A stretch of DNA of 64,000 nt from Falsiroseomonas stagni DSM 19981 (GCF_900114315.1 NZ_FOSQ01000001.1:372001-436000), one strand, 5' to 3'; counted from the stretch's first letter, positions 37,062 to 46,446 are shown. A program made the numbers and translations. Notes: generated by a model not told the origin, from the sequence alone.

Positions 37062-38071
37062 GTGCGTCCGATGACCGTAGCGCCGCAGGGCGCGAAGGTC
37101 TGAATCGGCCGCAGGGCCAAGGGCTCCCGGAGGCGGTTGTCGTCTGGGGCGCCAGCGGCTTCATAGGACGTAACGTGGTGGATGCGCTGCAAGGGCGCGT
37201 TCCCACCATCATCGGCGTCACCGCCTCCGGCACCCCGGTTCCCGGCTGCGCCATGACGGTCGCGGCCAGCGCGGTGGACACGCTGCCCACACTGCCCGCC
37301 GGCACCGCCATCATCCATGTCGCGGCCTTCCGCTACTTCGCCTCCATCTTCGGCAAGCAGCAGGCGGAAATCCTGTCGGCGAACCTGGCAATGACGGAAG
37401 CGGTCTACCGCTTCGCCATGGCGCGCGGCATTTCGGAAGTGCGCGCCGCCTCCTCCTCCGCCGTCTATCCCGCGTCCTGGGACCTCCAGGACGATGCGCT
37501 GCCCCTCGATCTCAATGCCTGGCCGCATGATGGCGAGGCTGCCTATGCCTGGTCCAAGCGGTGGGGGGAGATCACGGGCGAACTCTGGTCCCGGCGCGCC
37601 GGCATCAGCACCATCAGCTTCCGCCTGACCAACCCCTACGGCCCCCACGATACGCTGGACGAGGCCGAGGCCCATGTCGCTACCGCCTTCGTCATCCGGG
37701 CCTGCGGCGACGCGCCGGAATTCGAGGTCCGCGGCGACCCCGATGCCGAGCGCGATTTCATTTTTTCGGGTGATGCCGCCGAGGCGTTCGTCGAATCCCT
37801 GAAGCTGCGCGGCACGACCGCCGCGGTGAACCTCGCCAACGGCCAGACGCGCACGGTGCGCGATCTGGCCGTGGCGACGATGCAGGCGGCCGGCAGGCAG
37901 CGCCCGATCAAGCTCACTTCCCCGCCCGCCGCCGGCAATCGCGGCGTGAAGGTGCGCCGCGCCACCGCCGCGAAGCTGCGCGACTTGCTGCCGGGCCTCG
38001 CCCCCTTCCGCAGCCTGGAAGACGGCATGGCCGCCACGCTGGCCTGGTATCGCGATGCCCTACGCCGATAG
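37058..38071 (+). CDS. NAD-dependent sugar epimerase/reductase (SDR)
   Basis: 337 residues with a GTG start overlapping the C-methyltransferase stop (GTGA). NAD motif GASGFIG at about 30, SSSAVYPASWD, YAWSKRWGE (catalytic Tyr/Lys) and NPYGPHDTLDEAEAHV. It is probably a reductase or epimerase of the same nucleotide sugar. The first 25 residues are poorly conserved, so a later start is possible. Overlaps the next SDR gene by 17 bp. Confidence 0.82.
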   Translation: MSASDDRSAAGREGLNRPQGQGLPEAVVVWGASGFIGRNVVDALQGRVPTIIGVTASGTPVPGCAMTVAASAVDTLPTLPAGTAIIHVAAFRYFASIFGKQQAEILSANLAMTEAVYRFAMARGISEVRAASSSAVYPASWDLQDDALPLDLNAWPHDGEAAYAWSKRWGEITGELWSRRAGISTISFRLTNPYGPHDTLDEAEAHVATAFVIRACGDAPEFEVRGDPDAERDFIFSGDAAEAFVESLKLRGTTAAVNLANGQTRTVRDLAVATMQAAGRQRPIKLTSPPAAGNRGVKVRRATAAKLRDLLPGLAPFRSLEDGMAATLAWYRDALRR

Positions 38072-38993
38072 CCCCACCATCATCCTCGGCGCCGATGGAT
38101 TCCTCGGCCGGAACCTGTTGGATCGCTGGCAAGCGGAAGGCTGGCCCTGCCATGCCGTCGGCCGCGCCGCCGGCGACTTCACCGACCCGGCCGTGGTGGA
38201 TCGCGCGTTCCGCGACGCCCCCAAGGCCGGCCGCATCTTCCACGTCATCACGAAGCAGCGCACCGGCAACATCCAGTGGGGCATCCAGGGGGAGTTGCTG
38301 CGCGACAATGCCAGCATCCACCTGAACATCCTGGAAGCCTGGCGCCACCACCAGCCGCAGGCGAAGCTCGTCTCGCTCGGCTCCTCCTGCACCTATGCGG
38401 AGGCCAGCCACCCGACGCCGGAGGAGGAATTCGGCATCGGCCGCCCGCATCCCTCCGTGCAGGGATACGCGCTGGCCAAGCAACTGCTGGCCACGGGGTG
38501 CGAGACCTATGGCAAGCAGTATGGCCTGCACTGGCTGCACTGCGTGCTCGCCACCGTCTACGGCCCGCATGCCCATACGGAAGACACGCGCGCCCATTTC
38601 ATGGCGGCGATGATCGACCGCGCCGTGCGCACCAAGCGCAGCGGCGCGATGGAATTCGAGGTCTGGGGGAACCCGCATACGGTCCGCGACCTTCTGCATG
38701 CGCATGACCAGATCGATGCCGTGCTGCTGGCCGACGCCCATTTCGAAGACCGCATCATCAACGTGACGCCAAACGCCCCGGTCGAGGTCGGCGACTGCGC
38801 CACGGCCATCCTGCGCGCGCTGCGCTGGGATGCGCGCATCGTCAGCCCGCCCGGATCCTTCCAGGGCGCAGGCTACAAGAGCCTCGATTCCGCCCGCTTC
38901 CTGGCCGCCACCGGCTGGAAGCCGAAGCTCAGCGTCGAAGCCGGCGTCGCCCAGGTGCTCGCCGCCGATTACGGGGAAGCCATCGCGCCATGA
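38055..38993 (+). CDS. GDP-fucose-synthase-like epimerase/reductase (SDR)
   Basis: 312 residues resembling GDP-L-fucose synthase: IILGADGFLGRNLLDRW (NAD motif), SLGSSCTYAEASHPTPEEE, YALAKQLLATGCETYGKQYG with catalytic Tyr/Lys, and VYGPHAHTEDTRAHFMAAMI. GMER-type enzymes act on GDP-4-keto-6-deoxy sugars; homologs in GDP-heptose modification pathways of other bacteria do the C4 reduction. Its stop overlaps hddA (ATGA). Confidence 0.83.
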   Translation: MPYADSPTIILGADGFLGRNLLDRWQAEGWPCHAVGRAAGDFTDPAVVDRAFRDAPKAGRIFHVITKQRTGNIQWGIQGELLRDNASIHLNILEAWRHHQPQAKLVSLGSSCTYAEASHPTPEEEFGIGRPHPSVQGYALAKQLLATGCETYGKQYGLHWLHCVLATVYGPHAHTEDTRAHFMAAMIDRAVRTKRSGAMEFEVWGNPHTVRDLLHAHDQIDAVLLADAHFEDRIINVTPNAPVEVGDCATAILRALRWDARIVSPPGSFQGAGYKSLDSARFLAATGWKPKLSVEAGVAQVLAADYGEAIAP

Positions 38994-39982
38994 TGATCGT
39001 CTCCCGCACGCCGCTGCGCGTGTCCTTCTTCGGCGGCGGCACCGACTATCCGGAATATTTCGCCCGCGCGCGCGGCGCCGTGCTCGGCATGGGCATCGAC
39101 CAGTATGTCTATGTCGCGGCGCTGCGCCTCTCCACCATCCTCGACTACCGCTACCGCGTCTCCTACTCGCGCATGGAGCAGGTGACGGAACTCGACCAGA
39201 TCCAGCACCCCGTGGTGCGTGAGGCGATCCGCCTCTACGGCTACGACCGGCCGCTCGACATCTCGATCATGGCGGACCTGCCCGCGCGCAGCGGGCTCGG
39301 CTCCTCCTCCTCCTTCGCCGTCGGCTTCATCAACCTGATCTTCGCCCTGCAGGGCCGCGGCGCCACCAAGATGGACCTGGCGCGGGAGGCCGTGCGGATC
39401 GAGCGCGACGTGCTGCAGGAGAATGTGGGGGTGCAGGACCAGCACCACGCGGCCTTCGGCGGCCTCAACCGCTTCGACTTCGAAGGCGGCCGCACGCGCA
39501 TCAGCCCCATCCAGATGACGGCGCCCTGCCAGGATGCGCTGAACTCCTCCCTCTTCCTCGTCTATACCGGCATGACGCGCTTCGCCTCCGCCACGCTCGG
39601 CGAGCAGATGGAAAAGACGAAGTCCGGCGCCGCCGACAAGGATCTCAGCCACCTGCTGGCGCTGGTGGACCAGGCGCAGACCGTCCTGGAATCCAACGAC
39701 CCGGAGGCGATGCTGCGCGATTTCGGCGCCATGCTGCATGAGGGGTGGGAGACCAAGAAGCGCCTGTCCTCCAAGGTCTCCAACCCGCATATCGACAGCC
39801 TCTACGCCCAGGCCCGCGCGGCGGGTGCGCTCGGCGGCAAGCTCTGCGGCGCCGGCGCCGGCGGCTTCCTGCTGATGCTCGTGCCGCCCGAACGCCAGGC
39901 CGCCTTCCGGGCCGGCATGGAAGGCCACTCCATCATCCCCATCGCGCTCGATACCGTCGGCGCGACCATCCTGAAGGGTTGA
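38990..39982 (+). CDS. hddA: D-glycero-alpha-D-manno-heptose-7-phosphate kinase
   Basis: GHMP-family kinase, 330 residues, giving heptose 1,7-bisphosphate. Motifs: RTPLRVSFFGGGTDYPEYF (N-terminal substrate site), ADLPARSGLGSSSSFAVG (ATP-binding GHMP motif), QENVGVQDQHHAAFGG, and a C-terminal GGKLCGAGAGGFLLM. These match HddA of the GDP-heptose branch rather than bifunctional HldE. Together with GmhA and the HddC-GmhB fusion it completes the pathway within 8 kb. Confidence 0.92.
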   Translation: MMIVSRTPLRVSFFGGGTDYPEYFARARGAVLGMGIDQYVYVAALRLSTILDYRYRVSYSRMEQVTELDQIQHPVVREAIRLYGYDRPLDISIMADLPARSGLGSSSSFAVGFINLIFALQGRGATKMDLAREAVRIERDVLQENVGVQDQHHAAFGGLNRFDFEGGRTRISPIQMTAPCQDALNSSLFLVYTGMTRFASATLGEQMEKTKSGAADKDLSHLLALVDQAQTVLESNDPEAMLRDFGAMLHEGWETKKRLSSKVSNPHIDSLYAQARAAGALGGKLCGAGAGGFLLMLVPPERQAAFRAGMEGHSIIPIALDTVGATILKG

Positions 39983-39984
39983 GC

Positions 39985-42900
39985 ATGGCCATGCCGGCAC
40001 CGATGCGCGAACCCGGCGGCCGGCACGTGCTGCTGCTGGAATTCGACCTCTATCACCGCGTCGGCGGCGGCCAGTCCACCTACAGGCGCATCATCACCGG
40101 CCGTCCGCAGGACACCTTCTACTACTTCGCGCGCCGCGAACCCGCCGATGCGCCGCGCCCGGGCAACGCGATCGCCATCCCCTATGCCCGCGCCTGGCAG
40201 GTGAGGCCCGAGATGGAAGCCCGCGGCGGCCATCTGCTCAACCAGTATGTCGAATGCCGCAACCTCGCGGCCTCGGTCGCTACCCATGCCGGGCGCAACC
40301 ACTTCCACGTAGCCGATGGCCCGGACTACAGCCAGCACACGCTGTTCATCCGCCAGGCCCTGGCGGCGGAGGGCATCGAACTCGATACCGTCGCCGTCGC
40401 GCTGCACGGCACGCTCTCCAGCGCCTTCGCGGCGGGCTGGCCGGGTGCTGCGGGCGGCGATGCCTTCATGGAGGAGCTGCGGCAGCGGGAGGAATTGCAG
40501 TTCCGCGCCGCCGATGCCCGCTATGCCATCAGCGAATCCTACGCCGCCGAATGGCAGGACATCGCCGACCTGCCCGTCAACATCCTCGACCCGCTCTGCA
40601 TCGTCGATCCCTTCACGCCGGTTCCGGCGACGAATGGCGGCGCGCCGGACCTGGTTTTCGTCGGGCGGCGGGAGAAGTGGAAGGGGCCCGACCTCTTCCT
40701 CGACCTTGCCTGGTGCATCGATCCAGCCGCCTATGGCGCGCTCCGGGTGGTGGGGCCGGATGGGCCGAACCGGCAGGGAATCGGCTCCTCGGAAACCCTC
40801 GCCGGCATCGCGCGGCGCCGTGCGCTGAAGCCGGAGATCGTGGACGGGCTGGCGCCCGCCGCGCTCCGCTCCCTGTTCCGTGGCCGGTCGCTGCTGATGC
40901 TGCCGTCGCGGCACGACACCTTCAACCTGACGGCCCTGGAAGCACTCGGCCAGGGTTGCGTCGTCATGGCCTCCGACCGCTCCGGCTACGCCCATTGGCT
41001 GCATCGCCACCTGCCGGCGTTGGACTGGACGACGATCTCCCTCGATTGCAGTCGCGTCACGGCTGGTCGGGTGGAAGCGGTACTGCGGGACTATGACCGC
41101 CATCGTGGCCTGGTCCTGGCGGCGCTTGCCCGCGCCATGCCGCGCGCCGACCATGACTGCCTTGGCCGCATCTGGTCCCCGGGCACGACACAGGATGGGG
41201 AAGCACGGCAGACGGTGGTCGATCTGGCGGCGCGCTTCGCCATGCTGGCCGATCTGCGTGAACCATCGCTGCCCCGCCGCGCGGTGCTGCGGACGCTGGA
41301 AAGCGGCCTTTCCACGGCCACGACCCTCGCTGCCCATGTGCCGACGCCGCTGCGCCGGCCCGCGGTGAAGGCCGCCCGGCGCGCCGCCGGCCTCTGGCGC
41401 CTTCGCCACCGCGGCAGCATGGGCGAAATCACCAAGGAACGCATCAAGTCGCGGATGCGGGAGGTAACTGGCGTCTCCCCCCGCACCCTCCAGCAGATCG
41501 TCGGCGCCAGCTCGCTCCCCCGCTTCCGCCGCACCATGTTCACGATGCCGGAGACGACGCCGGAGGAGATCAAGGCGAAGATCGCGGAATTGTCGCGGGA
41601 GATTCCCTGGCGCCTGGTCGACCGCGTGCGCCTGTTCCGCGAACTCGCCAGCCTGGAACGCCGCCAGGGCAATGACCTGATCGCCGCGACCTACATGCTG
41701 CGCATCATCCGCTGGCTGGGTGAGGACCGGACGGGCGACCTGCCCTTCATCACCGCCACCCTCGCCGCCAACGGCTTCCGGCATGAGGCAGCGACGGCAC
41801 ATGCCATGTTCGGCCTGCCGGCGGCGGAACGCGATGCCGCCTGTGCCGCGCTGATGAAGGATGCCTTCGATCGCAACCGCGCCAAGGCCCGCCAGCGGCT
41901 CGCCATCCTCGATGATCCGCGCAGGGCCGACCACACCGCCCGCGTCGCCGTCATCGTCTCGCTCTACAACGCCTCCGACAAGCTGCCGACGCTGCTCGAC
42001 AACCTCGCCCAGCAATCCCTCGCGAAGGCCGGGGGGCTCGAGATCATCCTGGTGGACAGCAATTCGCCGAAGGATGAGGGCGCGGCGCTCCGCCGCTGGC
42101 AGGCCTCCCGCCGCTCCGCCATCCCGATCGTCTATGCCAGGTCGGCGGGGCGGGAGACGATCCAGGCCGCCTGGAACCGCGGCATCCACCTGGCCCGCGC
42201 GCCCTACCTCTCCTTCCTCGGCGCGGATGAGGGGCTGCACCCGGAGGCGCTGACGAAGCTCGCCGCGGCGCTCGACCGCGATTCCGGCGTGGATTGGGCG
42301 ATGGCCGACAGCGTCGTCACCTCGGTGGATGAGAAGGGCGTCTTCGACGCCGACGTCATGCCCTATGACCGCACGGGCTACAGCCAGGACCTGGTGTATC
42401 TGGAGACCTGCTACCTCAGCTGGGTCGGCGGCCTCTATCGCCGGTCCATCCACGAACGCTTCGGCTTCTACGACGAGACCTACCGCGCCGCCGGCGACAC
42501 GGAATTCAAGAACCGTGTCATGCCGCATATCCGGTCAGTCCACGTGCCGGAGATGCTGGGCGTCTTCAACAACTACCCGGAGGAGCGCACCACCCAGCAC
42601 CCGCGGGCGGAGATCGAGGATCTGCGCGCCTGGTACCTGTGGCGCACGCCGGCCGGCATGGACTACGCCTTCGCCCATCGCCCGGTCGAACAGGCCGTCG
42701 CGCTGCTGCGGGCCTGCTTCTCCTATCGCAAATCCTATTGCGGTCACCTCAGCACCGATTTCGAACTGGCCGAATCCCTCGCCCTGCACCTGATGAAGCG
42801 CGGCCATGCCCCTGCCTTCGCCCGCGGGGCGCTGGAAGCGGCGCGGGAAGCGCTGGCGGAGATCCGGTCGGTGGAATTGCTGCCGGATGAGATCATGGGC

Positions 42901-43059
42901 CGCGCCGGCATGACGCTGCACACCAGCCGGGCCGTCCACCGCCTCCGCCGCCAGATGCCGGCGCGCCACCAGGTCGCGCTGACGCTGGCCCATTCACCCT
43001 GGTACGAGATCTTCAACGACAACCGCTACGAACAGCATTGGTGGAGCTGGAGCGGCTGA
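39985..43059 (+). CDS. Bifunctional GT4-GT2 glycosyltransferase
   Basis: 1024 residues. Residues about 10-430 form a GT4-like half (LLLEFDLYHRVGGGQSTYRR, DLVFVGRREKWKGPDLFLD, LRSLFRGRSLLMLPSRHDTF, NLTALEALGQGCVVMAS). A linker with helical segments (430-640) leads into a GT2 half (about 652-900: VAVIVSLYNASDKLPTLL, IILVDSNSPKDEG, APYLSFLGADEG, a DXD-like region, then GGLYRRSIHERFGFYDETY). About 120 helical residues end the chain. Two activities in one chain imply successive sugar additions. The ATG at 39985 lies 3 bp after the hddA stop. Confidence 0.88.
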   Translation: MAMPAPMREPGGRHVLLLEFDLYHRVGGGQSTYRRIITGRPQDTFYYFARREPADAPRPGNAIAIPYARAWQVRPEMEARGGHLLNQYVECRNLAASVATHAGRNHFHVADGPDYSQHTLFIRQALAAEGIELDTVAVALHGTLSSAFAAGWPGAAGGDAFMEELRQREELQFRAADARYAISESYAAEWQDIADLPVNILDPLCIVDPFTPVPATNGGAPDLVFVGRREKWKGPDLFLDLAWCIDPAAYGALRVVGPDGPNRQGIGSSETLAGIARRRALKPEIVDGLAPAALRSLFRGRSLLMLPSRHDTFNLTALEALGQGCVVMASDRSGYAHWLHRHLPALDWTTISLDCSRVTAGRVEAVLRDYDRHRGLVLAALARAMPRADHDCLGRIWSPGTTQDGEARQTVVDLAARFAMLADLREPSLPRRAVLRTLESGLSTATTLAAHVPTPLRRPAVKAARRAAGLWRLRHRGSMGEITKERIKSRMREVTGVSPRTLQQIVGASSLPRFRRTMFTMPETTPEEIKAKIAELSREIPWRLVDRVRLFRELASLERRQGNDLIAATYMLRIIRWLGEDRTGDLPFITATLAANGFRHEAATAHAMFGLPAAERDAACAALMKDAFDRNRAKARQRLAILDDPRRADHTARVAVIVSLYNASDKLPTLLDNLAQQSLAKAGGLEIILVDSNSPKDEGAALRRWQASRRSAIPIVYARSAGRETIQAAWNRGIHLARAPYLSFLGADEGLHPEALTKLAAALDRDSGVDWAMADSVVTSVDEKGVFDADVMPYDRTGYSQDLVYLETCYLSWVGGLYRRSIHERFGFYDETYRAAGDTEFKNRVMPHIRSVHVPEMLGVFNNYPEERTTQHPRAEIEDLRAWYLWRTPAGMDYAFAHRPVEQAVALLRACFSYRKSYCGHLSTDFELAESLALHLMKRGHAPAFARGALEAAREALAEIRSVELLPDEIMGRAGMTLHTSRAVHRLRRQMPARHQVALTLAHSPWYEIFNDNRYEQHWWSWSG

Positions 43060-43080
43060 GGGGAGCGAAGCCGCGCGCGT

Positions 43081-43872
43081 TCAGCCCGGCCCGCCGTCTC
43101 GTGTGACGCGCGCCGCGAGGAAGCGGCGGATTTCCGCCACTACGTCGCGCCATTGCCCGAGGAGGGCGGGCGCCATCAGCACCCGCCAGCGCGTTCCCGC
43201 GACATCCAGCGTCATGCTGCAATCCGGCAGGATGGGCGGGCAGGAGATGACGATGATGTCCTCGGCCTGCTCGTCGATATGCACAAGCACGTGCGGCATG
43301 ATCGTCGGCCGCAGGCCGAACGCGCCAGCGTCCCGGTCTTCATGCCCGTCCAGCAGGGATGCCCGCCGCCTGCTGAAAGCCTGGGTGCCCTCCTCCCGGA
43401 TGCCCGAATAGGACAGCGCGACGATCCCGCATGCCGCCAGTTGCGCCCAGTCGAAGCATCGGGCCAGCGCCGGGGAATTCCCCTCCATCCCCGGATAGGT
43501 CGCCAGTGCAACCAGGGAGACGCGCGTCCCGTGCCGGGGCGATGGATCGGCGGAGACGAGATGGTGGCGCGGGAAGGCCAGGGTGAAGTCCCCGTCGCGG
43601 AGCACCACGGGCTCCTGGCTCAGCGACGGGCTCTGCACGAAGCCCCTGGGGCCATCGCCGGCCGGTGGCCGCCGCAGCCATGCGTGGCCGGCATCGACGG
43701 CCACGGCCCCGAAGAACAGCAGGAACCAGAGGGGGAGGAAGAAGGCGCCGCAACCCGCGATGAGGATCAGCAGGCGCCCGGCGCGCGATGCGGCTTGCCT
43801 GGCGCGGGTCGAGCGGTGTCCGGCCACGGGCGGGCTGGCGTCAGGGACGGCATGGCCATCCCCGATGCCCAT
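43081..43872 (-). CDS. Membrane protein of unknown function
   Basis: 263 residues. A hydrophobic segment (about 33-58, LLILIAGCGAFFLPLWFLLFF) follows a basic N-terminus. A soluble domain follows (DGDFTLAFPRHHLVSADPSP ... DIIVISCPPILPDCSMTLDV). No family is recognised. The start at 43872 shares a base with the stop of the ABC ATPase gene (TGATG), so it is the third gene of the exporter operon and may assist export. The frame extends to 43959 but only as low-complexity sequence. Confidence 0.65.
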   Translation of the reverse strand: MGIGDGHAVPDASPPVAGHRSTRARQAASRAGRLLILIAGCGAFFLPLWFLLFFGAVAVDAGHAWLRRPPAGDGPRGFVQSPSLSQEPVVLRDGDFTLAFPRHHLVSADPSPRHGTRVSLVALATYPGMEGNSPALARCFDWAQLAACGIVALSYSGIREEGTQAFSRRRASLLDGHEDRDAGAFGLRPTIMPHVLVHIDEQAEDIIVISCPPILPDCSMTLDVAGTRWRVLMAPALLGQWRDVVAEIRRFLAARVTRDGGPG

Positions 43873-44603
43873 CACACGCCCATTCCCGCCAGGATCTCCT
43901 CCGCCGGCCCATCGGCGATGATCACGCCGCCCTCCATCCGGATCGCCCGCGTGCACCACCGGCGCACCACGCTGAAATCATGCGTCGCGATCACCAGGAT
44001 GTCGGCGCCGCCGACCAGCCGCGCCAGCCTCTCCTCCGCCTTCGCCATGAAGGCGGCGTCGCCGGCCAGGAACCACTCATCCATCAGCAGCACCTGCGGC
44101 TGCATCGCGGTGGCCAGCGCGAAGGCCAGCCGCACGCCCATGCCGGCGGAATAGGTGCGGATCGGCACGTCGAAGAAATCGCCGAGGCCCGCGAAGGCCG
44201 CGACCTCCTCCACCAGCTCGGCGCATTGCGCGTCCGGCAGGCCGCGATACAGGCCGCGGAGCGTGACATTCTCCCGCCCGGTGGATTCAGGGTCCATCCC
44301 GGCGGCGACATCGATCAGCGCGCCGATCTGGCCTTCCACCAGCAGCCGCCCGACCACGGGTTCGTAGACGCCGGCCAGTGTCCGCAGCAGCGTCGTCTTG
44401 CCCGCGCCATTCGGCCCCACCAGCGCCACCCGTTCGCCGGTGACGATGCGGAAATCCAGGTTGCGCAGCGCCGTCACCACCACGCGGTTGGACGGGTCCG
44501 TGTGCAGCCGCGCACCGCCCAGCAGCCGCTTCTTCAGCGACCGTGCGCCCAGGTGGTAGAAGGGGAAGTCCAGGCAAAGCCCCGAAGCCTCGATCGCTGC
44601 CAT
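43872..44603 (-). CDS. Polysaccharide ABC exporter ATPase (Wzt/KpsT-type)
   Basis: 243 residues with Walker A GPNGAGKTTLL (about 63-73), signature region TYSAGMGVRLAFALATAM and Walker B VLLMDEWFLAGD, which is typical of the polysaccharide exporters (DEW rather than DEP). No C-terminal carbohydrate-binding domain of the Wzt O9a type is present, so it resembles KpsT or a short Wzt. Preceded by the permease gene 4 bp upstream. Confidence 0.92.
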   Translation of the reverse strand: MAAIEASGLCLDFPFYHLGARSLKKRLLGGARLHTDPSNRVVVTALRNLDFRIVTGERVALVGPNGAGKTTLLRTLAGVYEPVVGRLLVEGQIGALIDVAAGMDPESTGRENVTLRGLYRGLPDAQCAELVEEVAAFAGLGDFFDVPIRTYSAGMGVRLAFALATAMQPQVLLMDEWFLAGDAAFMAKAEERLARLVGGADILVIATHDFSVVRRWCTRAIRMEGGVIIADGPAEEILAGMGV

Positions 44604-44607
44604 GGCG

Positions 44608-45450
44608 TCAGACCCAGAATGCCACGCGGCCGCGGAAGCGGACGAAGAAGGCGCCCGCGATCGCCACCAGCAGCACCGTGTAGGTGATCGCCGCGACCCA
44701 GGCGATCAGCGGCCCGCCGCCTTCCACCAGCGGCCCGCGCACCGTCTCCAGCACCGCGTAGAAGGGATTGAGGGGCATCAGTACCTCCCAATGCCCCAGC
44801 AGCCGCGGCTTCCACAGGATGGGCGTGAGGAAGAAGGCCAGTTGCATCACGCTGGCCACGATCGGCCCGATGTCGCGGAAGCGTGCGCAGATCATGCCGA
44901 GCAGCAGGGCGGCCGCGAAGGCGTTGATGGCGATCAGGATGAAGCCCGGGATGGCCAGCAGCGCCTCCGGCCCCGGCAGGTGGCCGCAGGCCAGGAACAC
45001 GACGCCGATCAAGGGCAGGTTGTGCGCCGCGACCAGCCCGTTGCGCATGACGCAGCGCAGCGCATGGACGGTATAGGGCAGGGGCATCTGCCGGATGATG
45101 CCCTCGGACGAGGTCAGGCTTGTCGTCGCCTCGTTCACCATCTGCGCGATGGCGTTCCAGATCACCAGGCTGACCGCCAGGTGCGGCAGGTACTCTGCAA
45201 GCGACATCCGGAACAGCGCAGCATAGAGCAGGCCGAGGCCCAGCAGCATCGCCGCCGTCGACAGCGTCAGCCAGAAGGGGCCGAGGACGGAGCCGCGATA
45301 GCGGTTCCGAAGGTCGAGCCACGCCAGCGCGCTGGCCAGCCGCCACCGGCTGAAGCCGAGGGTGACGTCGGCGATGGCCCGGCGCAGGTGCTGCGGGTCC
45401 GCCGCATCGACGATATAGGCCGGCGACGTCGCCGCGGTTCGGTCGAGCAT
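44608..45450 (-). CDS. Polysaccharide ABC exporter permease (Wzm/KpsM-type)
   Basis: 280 residues of ABC-2 type with about six helices: GPFWLTLSTAAMLLGLGLLY, YLPHLAVSLVIWNAIAQMV, LIGVVFLACG, ALLAIPGFILIAINAFAAAL, VASVMQLAFFLTPILW and WVAAITYTVLLVAIAGAFFV. The N-terminus has the amphipathic ASALAWLDLRNRYRGSVLGP seen in Wzm proteins. It exports the glycan built by the cluster, or its lipid-linked form, across the inner membrane. Confidence 0.92.
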   Translation of the reverse strand: MLDRTAATSPAYIVDAADPQHLRRAIADVTLGFSRWRLASALAWLDLRNRYRGSVLGPFWLTLSTAAMLLGLGLLYAALFRMSLAEYLPHLAVSLVIWNAIAQMVNEATTSLTSSEGIIRQMPLPYTVHALRCVMRNGLVAAHNLPLIGVVFLACGHLPGPEALLAIPGFILIAINAFAAALLLGMICARFRDIGPIVASVMQLAFFLTPILWKPRLLGHWEVLMPLNPFYAVLETVRGPLVEGGGPLIAWVAAITYTVLLVAIAGAFFVRFRGRVAFWV

Positions 45451-45502
45451 GGGCGCCTCATAGCCCGCCCGGGAGGGGCGGGCCAGAGGAAGCGCCGCCG
45501 CG

Positions 45503-46033
45503 CTACTTGGTCAGCGGGCCCGGCTGGCCAGGGAACTGAGAGGTCATCGGCGGCACCGGCCCGCCGGCGGCGCGCGACAGCCGCACGCGGTCGCCGCGGG
45601 TGATGACCACCCGGTCCCCGGCCTGCAGCCCTTCCTCATTCGTCTGCACCACGGCGATGTCGCCGCCCCGGTCCTGGCGGACGATGAATTCCACCGCCTG
45701 GCCCTGGGTCACGCCCCGCTCGATCGCCGTGCCGGCCAGGCCACCCAGGATGGCGCCGCCCACGCCCGCGATGGCGTTGGACCGCCAGTCGCCGCCGATG
45801 AAGCTGCCCGCCAGGCCACCGGCCACGGCGCCGCCCACGGTGCCAACGCCGGATGTGCTGCCGGCCACATTGACCGGGCGGGTGCCGACGATGGTGCCGT
45901 AGTTCACATGGGCGGCGCCGCCGAGCGCACCGGCGGAATAGGTCGTGCCCGTATTGGCCGGCGCACAGGCCGGCACCGCGGCCAGCAGCGCAAGCGCGGC
46001 GGCGGCGGGGATCAGGCGGTGGTTCAGGCGCAT
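45503..46033 (-). CDS. Glycine-zipper outer-membrane lipoprotein (SlyB-like)
   Basis: 176 residues with a signal peptide and lipobox VPACAP (Cys at about 23). The glycine-zipper core is GGAVAGGLAGSFIGG ... IAGVGGAILGGLAGTAIERG. A C-terminal portion (VEFIVRQDRGGDIAVVQTNE ... GDRVVITRGDRVRL) is the usual SlyB-like tail. Likely an envelope stress or structural lipoprotein. Tandem small hairpins lie just upstream of its start. Confidence 0.88.
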   Translation of the reverse strand: MRLNHRLIPAAAALALLAAVPACAPANTGTTYSAGALGGAAHVNYGTIVGTRPVNVAGSTSGVGTVGGAVAGGLAGSFIGGDWRSNAIAGVGGAILGGLAGTAIERGVTQGQAVEFIVRQDRGGDIAVVQTNEEGLQAGDRVVITRGDRVRLSRAAGGPVPPMTSQFPGQPGPLTK

Positions 46034-46446
46034 CGTGATGCCCTTCGTGATGGGTCGTCGCCAAGGCGACGCGGTCTTGATGAGTCGTCGCCAGGCGACG
46101 GGATCGGGTGACAGGTAGCGCATCCCGGGCCGGAATGCCCGCCCCGGATGATTGCGTGCTGTTTCAACTGGTAGCGTGGCAGTAACACGGCACGCTCTGC
46201 CATGATCTCGTCCTTGCCTCCGCCTACCGGCGTGCGGTAGGCGTTGCGCTCGCCGTTTTTTTCGGCGTTCCTTCACGAAACCCATGCCAGATGGCCCAGG
46301 TGGCCAGGCCGGTGCGGGATGGCTTGAACGAACGGGACGGGTATCGGGGGTTGGCCTGGGCCAGGTCGCATCGCGGGGGCGGTGCGCCATGGCCGGGGGG
46401 GCAGGCCTCGGACACTCCGGTTCCGTCAACGGACGGAGAGCATGGC
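46034..46446. promoter_or_regulatory. 413-bp divergent intergenic region with hairpins
   Basis: No gene seen. It contains two similar short palindromes in direct repeat (cgtcgccaaggcgacg at 46056-46071 and cgtcgccaggcgacg at 46086-46100), just upstream of the SlyB-like start. A perfect 9-bp stem (46221-46229 with 46235-46243, loop gcgtg) and a cgccg-T7-cggcg hairpin (46251-46267) follow. The region should hold the promoters of the SlyB-like gene and the transglycosylase gene. Confidence 0.6.

Noticed and set aside
39802-42528. A 908-codon minus-strand frame opposite the GT4-GT2 gene
   Set aside because: No motif; overlaps a well-supported gene completely.
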